64,000 nt of DNA from assembly GCA_947179155.2 (NCBI GenBank), contig OX359275.1, positions 40,213,398-40,277,397 on the forward strand, given 5' to 3'. Position 1 is the first letter of the stretch. Every line of letters begins with the position of its first letter. Both the position numbers and the translations under genes were made by a program. This document shows, one piece after another, positions 24,065-37,505 of this stretch. The notes under the pieces are model-generated. The model saw only the letters and a list, made by a program, of their open reading frames with translations. It made no database searches and was not told the DNA's origin. Origin of the DNA: Hedera helix (lineage: Eukaryota > Streptophyta > Magnoliopsida > Apiales > Araliaceae).

Positions 24065-26367
24065 TGTGTAGTTGGGGAAACTTTATATAACTTTCAATAA
24101 AATTATCAATCCTTTTATTAAGGTTTGGTACGTAACCCTCTTTACAATTATTATTTAATTTTAATCCATGCACATTAAGAATATCTGGTGCGTACTTTGC
24201 TTAGTGAATTATTTACTCTATGTGCATATATAATTTATATTAGAAAAGTTTTTGTACTATCTAATCTCTTTAGGGTGAAAGAGAGAAAAAGAAAACAAAT
24301 AACCAAAAAGATAGAATTTAGAAAAGCTCCTCTTGTAGCTCTCTACAACTCTCTCCCTCTCCCAGGAAATTAAAGAAAAAAAGTAGATATATAGTTAAGT
24401 ATATACTAGTATATTACATTATTTCCAAAATATTACTAGATCACTTGTTTTTGTATTTTATAAAAGTAAAATAAATGATCTTATATTTCAGAGCTGATAA
24501 AGAGTATCAATCCGTCTCAATTTTTGTTACGGTAAAATAACTCATATTGAAGAGAGAGTCCTGTTATAATAAATTTATTTCAATAATAAATATCGATGTA
24601 CGTGAATATATGAGATATGATGAAATTAAAAAAAATTCAAACACTATTATTTTATCTTATTATTTAAAGTTCTGCGTTAATCACGGTTTGACTTTGTCAT
24701 GGATTTATATATCATTTCTCTTGAAAAAATATTTGTTAAAAACATGGAGTATATATTTAGTAATTTTAAACCAAGAATGATCTACCCATAGAACACTCGA
24801 TTACTAGATCTTTATGCTATTCATCTCTGCGCGCATAGACGGTAGATTTGATATTTTGATAAATTTACCGTAGTGTAGGAATTAAAATACATGTATGTCA
24901 TTATCTATTTACATACAACGAGAATTAAAGTGTATATCTCTTTAAGCGTGTTAACTTTTATTGTAGAATAAGTTGTACTGTTAAAGTCAAATTGAAACCC
25001 AAACGTTTTCGAACTACAATTTTTGTTGTGGGATGAGAACGGAGAACTAAACAAACGATCAGTAACAAACTACAATCTTTGTTGTGAGATGAGAATGGAA
25101 AAATAAACTCACAATCCGTAACAATTAAGAATTCAGTTGTTAAGTTTGGAACTGTATTTTAGCTTAACTCTCTTTTAGGAATTGATAGCAATTAATAGGG
25201 ATAATCTCTCTAATAAAAGAGGTGTGTAATTATTATTAGCGAAGTGATTTAATCGGATTAAGTTTGGTTAACAACTAAATAGATCGAATTCTCTGTGCAC
25301 ACTCCATTTAGATATCCAAAATCCTATCACATAGTAAAGAATATGTATAAATATTGGAAATCTCCAAAATTTTACCAATTGATATGATAAACTCCATCTA
25401 TCAGTCTGTATATGGGCCCCTTTAAAATTGGAATCTAGCAATTTTGTCGTGAAAAATGGCCCATTACCATGACGAAGATGTCCTTGACGAATTATACAAA
25501 CAATAATGTTTAGAAAATTTCAACCCATGTCAGTTCTAGGGAGAAAAAGAATAGACTTTTCAACTTCTATAAAGTTTTCTTTTTCCTCTTTAATAAATAA
25601 ACATTAGTCTTATTTTGCTTACTGTCGAGCATTAGGCAATCGGCATAAGCATGCATGATAAACGTTTGGATCAAATTAAATCCTTCCTTCTGGAAGCTTA
25701 ATTTCATTTGCTTAGAATAGGAGGGGAAAAATTAATTCATTTGTAGTCCATAACTTTTTATTGTTCTTTGAAAATGAGAAGAATTAAAGTAATACTGTAT
25801 AATCCCCACGTTGGCCCAAGGTGTTGGTATCAAATTAGAAAAATAAATGTTTAATTGAGCTTGGGAAGCTTCTAGTCCAGTGAATCCGTTAGGATAGACA
25901 GAGTATTATTGAAGCAGACAAAACAAATCAGATGAAAACTAGAGACTTTACAGAAGTTACTACTTAGCACTAAAGAAACGGTCCAAGGAGGATACTGAAA
26001 GGGCCTTTTTAGAAAGAGAAACAAGAAAAGGAAGGAAAATGGTTTATCAATCACAATTTCACAGCTTTATCCAATAACCGAATAAGCATTAGCCGTAGTG
26101 CACTTTGACTGAATATTCAAGACATCAATTAAGTAATGTGAACTATCAGAACTCTCATGCTCCAACAATGATTAGCCTATTCCATTCCATGGATAGCAAT
26201 AGACAAGTACTGATTAAGGGTCATCACACTTTCGGCCAAAAGGTTTTTAACACATGGGAAAGGAATTTCAAAACAAACGAACTGTTTCCAAACTTTTATT
26301 CAGCATCACAAATTCATACATTTTCTAATCACTACAACACTGATGATACATCTACCAAAAATATAAT
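24065..26367. other. Intergenic region, nothing recognised
   Basis: AT-rich spacer with short chance frames. Possible Stowaway-like words occur near 24510-24535. Positions 26105-26367 run into the 3' side of the oxidoreductase relic on the opposite strand. No supported gene. Confidence 0.4.
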
Positions 26368-29046
26368 CTACCTCTTTTTCCAACCAGCAAATCTTGCTGA
26401 ACTGAACTTCGTGAGATCCACAATAGTTGCATGGCCGTCCACCACAAGCTCAGCCACAGCAGCCCCAGTAGCTGGACCATTAAGAATGCCCCAACAGTTA
26501 TGCCCAGTTGCCACGTAACATCCTTTCACCCCAGGAATTTCCCCAATGACAGGCACACTGTCATCAGTGCATGGCAAGAAGCAAGCCTGTTCCGCTTTCA
26601 GTATTGCTCCTCCTTGCCCCAAATAATTAACTTGACACGCTCTTAGCCACTTTCGTAAGGACCTCTATTGATTCTGGGTTTGGTGCCACCTCTTCTGGAT
26701 CATCCGGGACCTCGGCCTCAGCTGACATTCCGCATATATACACCTTCCCTGTCATATGTAAACAAAATTGAGCATGTATTTTTGTCTACCATTTCAAATA
26801 AAATAGTTCTCCTTTTGTTCCACACAAAGGTTTCCATTTACAAAATTTGCAAATATTAAGTACGTATTTTTTTGACATGTTTATGACTAGAAATAATAAG
26901 ATGCTAGTTTAATAGTCCTGCTGTGATATAAAAATATGATAAAAGTTTGAGAATATTATGTCGATCATTTTGTATTACTATTAATAATAAATATGACTCT
27001 TTTTGTGAGAAAAAATGGTAAATGAGAGAATCTTATGTGGAAGAGAGGGAGCATATCATAATTCGATTTCACCTTGTTGACATAGTTTATCAATGAAGTT
27101 TTGTGTGGCTGAACTTATTCTTTTGATAAATTCTTTGTTTTTAAGTACTTTCTTCTTCTTTTTCTAGCTAGTTCGAAGGTTAGTATACTCTTCCTGAAAT
27201 ATTCTGGGATGAGAGTAAACTTTGGACATCTAACGTGAGAGTCCACTCTCAATATATCAATCCCTATATCTAAAAACACGACATCTAATTCGATTTTAAT
27301 TTTAAAATGCAGTGGGTTGGTACATGAATTCACTATTCACAATGGTACACTGATTTTGATAAATTGACCGACACTTTTATCAATCATTAAATCCTTCATA
27401 AATGATACCAGATATATAAATATAAATACATACTTTTAGAAAGAATTTACTGAGAAAAGAGAAAAAAGTTCAAAACTTTATGACCTTAAATCTTACGTTT
27501 AAATAGAGTAATTATCCTTCTTCTGCGCAAAATTAGTTAGGTATACTTCTAACTCTTTAAAATTTTAAATACAATGCAATTAAAGATGGTTATGATAATA
27601 CCCTTCATATCATATTATTCATATCGTGATCCGTGCACGAATTTTATATACTAATATTCAAAAAATTCCATGTCACACAGGTTCGGTGCATCTGCTAGTA
27701 GGTATATATAATTTTATACTTAAAAGAGAATTGATATTTTCATAAGTAAAAATAATAGTTTCAGAAGCTCCATCTTACATAAATAGTAAACAAATCTCAT
27801 ACTAACGTGAGAGGCGAGTTATGAAACTATTAATTTTACTTATAAAAATATCAATTATCTACTTAAATTATAATTTTATTATTGACTATCATTTTGGGTA
27901 TAATTTAAGAATGTAGTTACACTATTTACTATGGACCCTGCTTGATGCAATACCCAATTGTTTATACCCCAACCAATTTTGTCATCAACCAACAGATAAA
28001 AAAAAACATTAACTTTTGAAATCAATCAAACAATAAGCAAACGTACCTGTGGGACGAGGATTCACCTCTGGATCTATGGGCTCCCCTCCATGAGGCGCAA
28101 AGTAACTCAAAAACACCGCATGGGGAGTAATAACATCAGGTTCTTTGGGCTCCACAATTATACTGTGGGCTTTGAGCCCATACACCCAATATATGGATGC
28201 AACCTACTCCACGGCACAAGAGCCAGCACCACCGCATCAGCCTCCCTCCAACTCCACCACCTTCACCCGCCCTCCCTCCACCGCCACATTCTCCAATTTC
28301 CCGATCACCACATCCACGGCATGCTCCGCCACCGCCTTCAACGGTAACATTTTATTTCCTCATTTCTATCATTTAAGTCGTTTCAAACATATGAAGAAAT
28401 CTTATTAATTCTTAGGTAATTAATGTTGGTTTGCTCTAATTAATTACTCTTCCCCTTTTCTCTCAATTATACTATTTTTTAGGAACAAAATAAGAAAAGA
28501 TTATTTTTTATTTATTTTTAGTATATGTAAAACGTCTTATATTATAGAAGAAAAAAAATCTTCTAAAAAGACTTATAAAATAAAAAAGGAAGCAACAGTA
28601 AACAGTTGGGGATGAACTTGGGCCATGTCTCAGTAATCCTGATAGTCCTCGTGTTTTTAGCTAGGCTATTGACCCATGAAAGCAAAGTTGGGCCTGGGTT
28701 GCGACTTTGCGATAATGCCGAGTCTAATTCAGTGATGGATAGGCAAAGAGTAGTGAAGGGACAGTAACCGTATGTTTGGGGTCCACCTAGTTCTTCAGCT
28801 AGGGAACGATGCAGATTGAAGTCGACTCGGGCCAGGGACTAGAGGCCACCGACCCACCGTCACACCAATCGAGGGATAAAAATATGTCGGCCTTGCGGAG
28901 GCGGCGCAGGCGATGGATGATTTTTCGATGAGTGTCACGACGGTCCCTTTCTTGGCAAGAAAGTAGGTTGTGCAAACTCCGATGACTCCACCAACGTAAA
29001 CAACTACTTTGTTCGATGGAGGGTTTTTAAGATGGTGCTGCTCCAT
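26368..29046 (-). pseudogene. Decayed FAD-dependent oxidoreductase (DAO fold, TDA3/C1F5.03c-like)
   Basis: The minus-strand start at 29046 (MEQHHLKNPP) leads into a Rossmann segment (VVVYVGGVIGVCTTYFLAKK, where GxGxxG has become VGGVIG). Frameshifts follow directly: the DWCDGG, FNLHRSLAEELGGP and TYGY..PFTTL pieces lie in three different frames. After a stretch without homology near 28360-28600, a middle piece (28345-28045) gives VVIGKLENVAVEGGRVKVVE, then a TGA, a shifted ADAVVLAL, a second shift, and GLKAHSIIVEPKEPDVITPH. After a long intron with an AG acceptor near 26750, the last exon gives GKVYICGMSAEAEVPDDPEE, a TAA plus frameshift, then AEQACFLPCTDDSVPVIGEI and CYVATGHNCWGILNGPATGA. 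The intact family oxidises small amine or amino-acid-like substrates with FAD. Retained introns and many lesions show an old non-processed pseudogene. Confidence 0.85.
27729..27856. mobile_element. Stem-loop MITE (family S2, copy in pseudogene intron)
   Basis: The arms AATTGATATTTTCATAAGTA at the left and TACTTATAAAAATATCAATT-like at the right are near-perfect inverted repeats around a short loop. Related elements are at 50864-50998 and 53650-53773. No coding capacity. Confidence 0.6.
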
Positions 29047-29288
29047 GAAAGTAGTTGATGCTCGAATTGATCTGACGATGATAATTGAAGGAAATTGATA
29101 TATCCGCGCGTATTTTTGATCGTTCCACGTGATGAACTCCACAAAAGCGTCGCTATAAATATATAGCGACAGTTTATTCATCGCTATAACTTTACATATG
29201 GGTCCTACCATGTGAAAATATTAAAAAACTGTGTGAAAATATCAATTCCCTAATTGAAATAGAGCTTGGATATAACTGAGGGGTGGAG

Positions 29289-30185
29289 TAGTTATACACA
29301 ACAGGTTGACCTGGCTTGGTCCGGCCTGGGCCTGCTAGACATTGGCCTTTGACCGGACCGGGCCAGACTTTTGACTTTAGGCCTGTAAGTCAGGCCGGAC
29401 CGAGCTTGACGCTTGAAAAGGGGGCCTACTGTAGCTTGCAAGCTAGGCCAGATTAGGCATTGGGTCAGGCCAGGTCAGACCGGTCCATTCTGGTCCATTT
29501 AATTTTTTTTTAATAATTTTAAATATTATAAAAACACCGATTAAAATTTTAAACTTAATTAATGTATTAATTAAAAGTAATGTATTACAACTTACAAATT
29601 ACAATAATGAGTTAAAATATAATACAATTTTAAAGATATTGTATTATTTTATACTATCATTAATAAAAAATATATATATATTTTTAATGAAAAATATCTC
29701 TTTTATTATTATTATTATTATTTTATAGATGGCATTCTAGTTTTTACGCTAATTATTTATTAAAATGAAGATAGAATAAAAGGTTTACAAAAAGTATATG
29801 TTGTTAGCTAGGCAAAAAAATCTTTATATATTACACTACCTAATGCGTTTTCATGGATTACTTTATTCGTATATAAATAAACATGCATGAATGAACGTAT
29901 TGAAATACGCTAATTTTATTTGGTTTATTGAATGAGTTATCACAAAGAGAAAATTTTTATCTGCAGTGGGAGAATTGAAATAGTAAAGAAAAAAAATTGA
30001 CAGGCTAGGATGGGCTTTAGGTGAACTAGGCAAGGCCTCAGGCCGTGACTTGTTAGCAGATCAGATCAGGCTGGATCTAAGTAAAAAAAATATAACATGT
30101 TCGTCACTTACAAGTCAGGCCGAATCAGACCAGGCCGGACTCAGATCGAACCAAAACTAAATCACAGGCCATTTGTGCACCATTA
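29289..30185. mobile_element. hAT-like non-autonomous element, about 0.9 kb
   Basis: GGGTGGAG lies at 29281-29288 and 30186-30193, an 8-bp target duplication. The ends TAGTTATACACAACAGG and CCATTTGTGCACCATTA are imperfect inverted repeats. The flanks are GC-rich, with repeated GGCC/CAGGC/GACCGG words in inverted arrangement (29310-29500 against 30000-30170), and the middle is AT-rich. No transposase frame is present. Confidence 0.75.
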
Positions 30186-31015
30186 GGGTGGAGTACGATG
30201 ATAATAATAATGTCACCTATATTTTCAGTTTGCTCTATCGAGTCTACTGGTGGTTAATGACATGTGCTCTTGTATAACACTCCACCTAACCCGAAACTCG
30301 ATTTCTTCTTTGGGCTAGGTTAGATATATTTCAATTGTGAGCTAATATAAAAAGTAGGTTTCTATAATATAGGCCCATGTAAACAGTTCTCATAAAAAAA
30401 AAAATCGTGATTGGGAGGAGGATATTTATTTGCTCATGGAGGCCCCATTTATCCTTCTTCAAATGAAAGTAGTATTTCCTTTAGATAGGTTGGGCCGTTC
30501 CTAACACCTTTGTAACTTGTAGACTTAGCTTGGGCTTTATCTATTATTGGCAATTTACACTTGGACATTGTATTTAATTGAGTTTGTTGTAAAAGGTCCT
30601 AATTACCCCAGCTATTAAAGACATTTTTGTGTGTTTTGTATATTATTATGAATGATAATCAATGGAATTAGTGCAACATGATGCATTGCTGGATGGCATG
30701 AGATTCTCTGTAATCAAAATTTTCTATTTCTTTGTATCGAGATTTATGACAACGGCTTTTAGGATATATAGTGACGATATGTTCCGTCGTTGTAACTCTA
30801 TTTTTTTGTAGGACTATGACAATAATATATACGGTTATCATAGACCCTGATATAAAAAAATAGATAATTTAAACTCGTTGATGGATTGAATTAGCTTCCG
30901 TTTATCTAATTACAGCTTCCTCTCTAAGTGGGATCATCTATGTTTTGTTTTCCCTCTTACTTAGCGTCAAAGCTTCTAGTACATAATACATATCATGTTC
31001 TAAACTAATTACAAT

Positions 31016-31266
31016 TCCTTCCGTTTAAAAATTAAGCAAATATTTTTTTGTTTGTTATTAAATTATTAATTATATAAACACCTCCTCATGTTTCAAAATC
31101 ATATGAAATTTCCAACTCGATATTACTTATACATCAAGTAGATCGAGTATAACCTATCATCACAGTTGTGTTTTTAACAAATATTAAATATAATTTTATA
31201 AAAATAAACTTTTTCTTAAAAATTATCATTTTTAAGTGTATTTTTAATTTTATAACGGACAGAGTA
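31016..31266. mobile_element. Stowaway-like MITE, about 250 bp
   Basis: The left end CCTTCCGTTTAAAAATTAAG and right end ATAACGGACAGAGTA are inverted in the manner of Tc1/Mariner Stowaway elements (CTCCNTCCGT-type TIR next to TA). AT-rich and non-coding. Confidence 0.55.
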
Positions 31267-32035
31267 CATTTCTAATTTTAGAGCTCACGTGACATGAATT
31301 TGTAACGTATCATACTAACACTACTAAAGAATAATTTTTAATTTTTGTTTTTTTTAATAAAAAAAATGATCGTTTTACAATTTTCAAATAATAGCTTTAA
31401 TTTTAAAATAAAAAGTGTACTTAATTGCATGCATCGGAGGACCCCATTAGAGCTTAAGCCTCGGACTAAAGTGACAAAACTTGTCCACCCAAGAGTTAGT
31501 AGCTTCTTCTCTTTCTCCCATAAAGTATGCATATATCATTTTATTATACTTATTTTTTGCCACTAACTCCTAGTTATATGTATATTAAATATGCATGTTT
31601 AATGCGAAAGGCTAATCAGTGTTAGCAATTCAAGTCAATTTGTAGGATATTTAACGACTAAACTCCATTCAAGTAGACAACTTCCCTTTCTTCTTTTTTA
31701 AAGCTAAAATATGAAAATAAATATATAAATAAAAAAATAGCCCAATAATAACATTGCGCCGTCACGTAGATTGGGCTAAAGTGAACAACCCAAAACCGTC
31801 GGACCCACTCCACCAAGAAACAGAAGTGAAAGAGCCAACCCAACCAAACCTACCGTCCAAAAAACCGACTACCAGCCGTAGTCATTGACCCAAACATTAT
31901 TACTGAGGCAACAAAAAGAGCATAATGCCAACTCATTAGGCGGCTTCCTTTAATAGCCTAAATTAAATTCTTCTGCTCCGTTTCTTTTAGAAGAAAACTC
32001 GACTAGGATAAGGGAAAGAAATTTTGACATTCTAT

Positions 32036-32290
32036 CCGTTTTAAATTATAAAAGTAATATTAATTTTATAAAAATTAATTTAAAATATTTTTAAATTTAA
32101 AATTAACACAATTCAATTAAATTTTAAAAATAATCATTCTCTTAGCTAATAGTATTTATTAGATAATTTATAATATTTATAATTATATTTATATAAATTA
32201 AATAAATTCACATTAATTTTGAGTGTGAGAATATTCAAAATTAACTTTTAAATAATTAATATTAATTTTATAATTTAAAATAAACAGAGT
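32036..32290. mobile_element. Stowaway-like MITE, about 255 bp
   Basis: TATCCGTTTTAAATTATAAA at the left is inverted against TTATAATTTAAAATAAACAG at the right. The same termini occur at 37287-37505, so they form a small family. Confidence 0.55.
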
Positions 32291-33119
32291 ATCTTACCTA
32301 CTTCTAAACTTCGTATCAACCAAATGGAACTCAATAAAGTTTCAAATTTATAATAATAAAAGTAATACGTTAATTGTAAAAGTTTCTTTTATTACTGAGC
32401 AATCTCAAAAGTTTGAGTCTAGTTCTTCGAACCCCTTCATCCCTTCCTCGATCTTCTCTCTAGATCCTAGGATGAAATATATCAGTCTTATTAAATTATA
32501 ATAGTACAAGGTCTAAAAAAAATAAAGTTTCAAATATATATGAATCTATATAATCATTCGTTTCCAAAATGGGAGAACAATTATAATAAGTTACATAGGG
32601 ACCGAGCATATATAAATATACTTCGCCCGTTCAAAATTAAATACATATTTTAATTGTATGGAGTGAATTTTGTAAAATCTTAAAATTTAAAATTAATACA
32701 GAGTTATTTAGTTTTTATATAATCAATTGTAACAATTGTAAATTAACGACAAATGTTATTAATTATCATCTTTGTTACTTTAAAATTTAAATAGAAACAT
32801 GCAAAATTATTTTAAATTTTAAAATTTTGTAAATTAATTTTAAAAAGTTAAAATATATTATATTTTTGGAAGGAATGAAATAGTTAATTATTACAACAAC
32901 AAAAAAAGTAGTAGTTAATAAATTTAGCATATTGGGAGAAGATCTGAAAAAATTGTCCTGATAAATGATAATTAAGCAAAATACGACATGGTTTCTCATA
33001 AGGTGGGTGTGGTTCCAATACAACAGCAAAAGCTATCATAATAATTCGGAGCTCCATCATCCATTTTGAATGACAGGTCCAGGATTAATACATGGATCAT
33101 TTTATACACATAATATTTA

Positions 33120-33250
33120 AATATAATGTCAAATATTATATTTTATTTTATTATTAAAAAGTAAAATTTGACATAAATTTTTATATTAAAATTTATTTTT
33201 TAATGATAAAATAGAATATAATATTTAATATTATAATTAAATATAATGTA
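33120..33250. mobile_element. Stem-loop MITE (family S1)
   Basis: An inverted-repeat AT-rich element with the core ATTAAAAAGTAAAATTTGAC and its inverted partner. Relatives are at 36331-36463, 48886-48955 and 51690-51790. Short and non-coding. Confidence 0.5.
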
Positions 33251-34477
33251 TGTAAACTTATTCTTAATATATGGAATTGAGGTTGAAATAATTTTGCCAA
33301 ATTAAGCTTTCAACTTAAAAAAGGAAAATGACCCCGGACCTAACCCTAGGGGTCATGGGCTCCACCGCCATTTGACAACCTTCACATCTATGAAGATCCA
33401 TTAAATTCTTCAATTGATTGTGTATGTACAATTCTCCAAGTCACCCATGCTTGTTAGCTTCAAGATCATATTCATTATTAAAGATTTAATGTACGGAAGT
33501 TAGTGGAAAAGAGGATTTTTTTTTATAATTAAATATCTCACTGTGCTCTTATATCAATTAATATAAAATATTTAAATATGTATATAATCGTGACTTTTTG
33601 AATGAACATGTAGTGAATTAAAATGATTTTAAAAAATATTATTAAGACATTTTGTTATAATTTAATTCGAATTTAAAATTTAATCCAAATTATTATATAT
33701 ATTTTAATTAAATTTATCTATCTCCACGTTTTCTATATATATATATATGTATGTATTCAGATTTATAGCACACCCACAAATAATTACTGCCCTCAAACGC
33801 TTCTTAATCTTTGAGCCACTTGGATTCTGTTCTTCTTCACTGATTTTGTCTATTTCATTATCCCCTATTTCCCCCTAATACTACTGTCATTAGAATAGAC
33901 CACGGTGTGATTTGTATTTAAAATTCAAATCGCACTCGGAATTATTTAAGTGTTATTTAATAAATTTAAAATTATTTATATAATCATAAGATGTTGTTTA
34001 ATGTAATTTTATTTAGATGCGATTTTAATTTTAAAGTTAATTGGATATATACATATTGGAAATTTGCTTTCTATTTTAAAAATTAATGGCAATAATTATT
34101 TTTTAAGAAAGTTCTTAAAAATATACTCAAATTTTTACATAAATAAATCACTTTAAAGCACAATGTAATAACATAAATACAAGTCCAAATGTCCAATTCT
34201 GTAATTCAATACAAACAGTCACTATACTCCAATTTGTTTTTCTTCTTTTTCTTTAAATTCAATGGCATTAACTTTAAACTGTTGAGAAAAATCAATTTTA
34301 TTATTTTGTAATTTTTGAAAATATATATGCGGGCATACTGATACACCTAATAAATAAATAAAAAATTTAACAAACAAACATGCATATGTATTAGAATTAA
34401 CAAATTACAAAATGAAAATCATATAAGTAAATATATAAGTATATATATATTAAAAGATAGAGAGATAAATGGGTACT

Positions 34478-35092
34478 TGTAACAATTCGGGTCAAATTTC
34501 GAGTTCAAATCAAATCATAACAAAATAAGGCTCAATACGTTGTTCTCAATAGTATTTTCTTAAGTCATCTTAGTCCACTACAAACTCACTAAAAATGTCA
34601 TAACTGAAGATATTAATAATAACAACTTGAATCCTTATATACATATCCAAATATCTCACATTAGCTAATGTGGAACTGGGGTGTTACAAACTCCTCAATT
34701 TAAATACTTGACATCCTCGTCAGGCTGAACACATAGTCACACAAGACCCAGAAATTTTGTCTTTCTAGCCATTGTGGGATAATACTAGTGGCCTATTACA
34801 AGGCTCGTCTTCGTGTCCCTACCTCCGGCAACCTTATCGGATGACCCGACCTGAGATTTCGAGAGTCGGCTTTGATACCATATGTAACAACTCGGGTCAA
34901 ATCCTGAGACCAAATTAAATCATAACAGAATAGGGCCTAATGCGTTATCTCAATAGTATCTTTTTAAGTCATCTTAGCCCACCACAAACTCACCTAAAAG
35001 GTTATGACTAAAAGTATTAATGATAGAAACTTAGATTTTTATATACACATTCACATATCTGATATTAACTAATATGAGACTAGAGTATTACA
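34478..35092 (-). mobile_element. Complete TRIM (terminal-repeat retrotransposon in miniature), 615 bp
   Basis: Two direct repeats bounded by TG..CA lie at 34478-34688 (211 bp) and 34883-35092 (210 bp). Both begin TGTAACAA(T/C)TCGGGTCAAA and end TTACA. The 194-bp internal segment has no coding frame. On the minus strand the right-hand LTR is followed after two bases by TGGTATCAAAGCC (34880-34868), a tRNA-Met-type primer binding site, and the other end has a GA-rich polypurine stretch (TTGAGGAGT). Flanks GTACT (34473-34477) and ATACT (35093-35097) form a 5-bp target duplication with one difference. These are the defining parts of a TRIM, which must borrow replication proteins from another element. 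Confidence 0.92.
34868..34880 (-). other. tRNA-Met-type primer binding site of the TRIM
   Basis: TGGTATCAAAGCC on the minus strand, two bases from the LTR end. It differs by one base from the common plant PBS TGGTATCAGAGC(C), and its position fixes the element's orientation. Confidence 0.85.
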
Positions 35093-36330
35093 ATACTAAT
35101 TATTATAAAGATAAAGATATCCGCTATGTCTCGTTTCACTCTATTTAGAATACTCAAATTATCATTAGCCAATTCCTGTAATAATTTATCCCTCTAACGT
35201 AAAAAAGTTAAACATTCACCTAGAAATAATTGGTTGTAGAAAATAGAAGGTAGGTATCAAGGGTAACTGAGTTTCTTAAAGTTAGGAATGTAGAGATAAG
35301 AAGATATTTTGCACAGATATACATATGAAAGTCTATCTCATCTACAGCTTCAAATACCCCAAATTTATTTCCGCTAACATGTTACGGTACGATTTTTTTG
35401 ATGCAGTTTTGTCTAGAAATTAAACTCAAATATTAAATTTAATTTTTTGTCCTATCTAAAATCGCCACATACGTTGAAATAATTAATGTAATTTTAATTT
35501 GTGCGATTTATATATTTTTTTTACAATTTTAGGAGTAAATCGATTCCTTACTTAGCCTTAATTGTCATCTGCAGTGCTTTTATTGATGTTATCTTCAGCG
35601 GCAACAGGGTTTTATCTTTGCCATGAAATGAGAGTTTTATTTGATATTTAACTTCATTTGTCACACACATTAAGATTTAACATTGAGATACTTACATAAA
35701 AATATTAGATAATTTTTCTCACTATCAAACTTTAATTAGTTTCTGACATTAATATTTAAAAAAAACTAAATTTTATATTTTGTATAATTAGTGTATCTAT
35801 GATAATTAAATCATTTTTCTAACATTAACAAACCTTACTTATGCAAATAAAATAAATCATTGATCATTACAACTCGCCATGAAGAAGTACAACTTAGGTA
35901 GTGAATATTATACTAAAACTAAATATACACACACACACACACACACACAAGATCAATATTACATAATATTTGTTTTTATTAATTTAAAACTAAAATTAAA
36001 TTCACACATTATTTTATCTCGATAAATATTTGAACTCCATCTCTCTAGAACGAAAGCCTTTTTGGTTAATATTACATAAATGTGGTATGCTTTGTTTTGT
36101 TCTTTTTTTATTCTTACCAAACAACTGTTTTTTTGGATTGGGTTGAACAGTACTTGAATAATTGCACACGTCAAATCCTCCAATTTGGGTTCCCCATTTA
36201 TTGATTCTCCACTAGCCAAAGCATTGAATGGTTCAACTTTAGTATCCCAGAGAAAGTGCAAGAAATGATAAACTGGAACTCTTATTCTCTCTTTTAACTC
36301 GTAACTTTTGTTGATGGACAAATTTAAGTG

Positions 36331-36463
36331 CACAAATTTAGAATATAAATTTAAATATTAATTTAATTTATATTATTAAAAAATAAAATATGATATTAAA
36401 ATTTATATCATATTTATGCTCTATTTATTAATGATATAAATTGAATTAATATTTAAATTTGTG
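36331..36463. mobile_element. Stem-loop MITE (family S1), long perfect arms
   Basis: CACAAATTTAGAATATAAAT at the left is inverted against the right end ATATTTAAATTTGTG. Nearly the whole 133 bp folds into one hairpin, with the family core ATTAAAAAATAAAATATGAT. Confidence 0.7.
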
Positions 36464-37286
36464 TTCGTAGTCTTATCCTTTGTTGTTACATAGTGTATAA
36501 TTTTCCTTTCACTTAATTAAACTCCTATTTGAGCGCATATCTTTTTCTCAACTGATCTTTCTTTGCATATTTTTTTCTAATTTTATAGGTATACGTGTTA
36601 GGTCATAGGCACACTATAATATATTAATGGGTCTGTTTAATATATGTCCTAAAGACACACACTAAATACAAAAAATAAGAGATGAAATCGGCTAAAAATT
36701 ATTCCGTATTTTTTTATATAGTTGCACTGAATTCAATATATGGGGTTCACTAGTATATTATTTTTTTATACATTAAATTCAATACACTTATATAAATAAA
36801 TAATGTTATATATTATTTTCTAAATTTAATGTGTATTCTAAGGGCTCAAAATCCTATATTAATATATACCCCTACTAATATATATACATCACTTGCATGT
36901 TGGATTACAACTGTAATATTGATATTGACTCGGTACCCTTGTGTAACTAAACCATGCAAGTAGTGCATTCAGGGTTGGTCAACCAAATCATCTGAATATG
37001 ACAAAATGGCATGGATTATTTTTGTGATGCATTTGTGACTTTATTTTTGTTGGCTTTTACTTTTAGTAATATTGTAGTGCCCCAGCCCTACATAACAGAA
37101 AATCTCCCTTATTAGTTGCGTATCTTATAATGGTCAGAATCTTGTGAGGAAGTATTCAATTTAAAACAAATTTGTAAAATTAGAGTCGTTAATGGGTCAA
37201 ATCAAAGTAAATTTAAGATGGAATATCCTCTCTTCACACTAAGCAACTTCAAATTCATTTCACTGAAAATTAAAAAATAAAAAATA

Positions 37287-37505
37287 ATAAAACTCTCCCG
37301 TTTTAAATTATAAAATTACTTTTAATTTTAAAAAAATTAATTTAAATATTTTTAAACTCAAAAAACACTCGATTTATTTAAGTTTTCAAAAAAATAAAAT
37401 TTTATAACTTATAATACTATTTAGATAGTTTATAATATTCATTATTATATTGATATAAACTAATTAAATTTATTTTAAAATTAATTTTATAATTTAAAAT
37501 AAATA
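37287..37505. mobile_element. Stowaway-like MITE, about 220 bp
   Basis: The left CTCCCGTTTTAAATTATAAA and right TTATAATTTAAAATAAATA ends are inverted and match the element at 32036-32290. Confidence 0.5.

Larger units (their letters stand above)
30194..34477. other. Gene-free AT-rich region with several small DNA elements
   Basis: Contains Stowaway-like elements at 31016-31266, 32036-32290 and a left end near 32620, plus a stem-loop MITE at 33120-33250. Long homopurine and TA tracts are common (33735-33750). No supported coding sequence or RNA gene. Confidence 0.45.

Noticed and set aside
26105..26518. 137-aa plus-strand frame
   Set aside because: Its 3' half is antisense to the oxidoreductase relic and the rest shows no protein-like pattern.
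34868..34880. GGCTTTGATACCA considered as part of a tRNA gene
   Set aside because: Only the primer-binding complement is present, directly beside an LTR; there is no cloverleaf.
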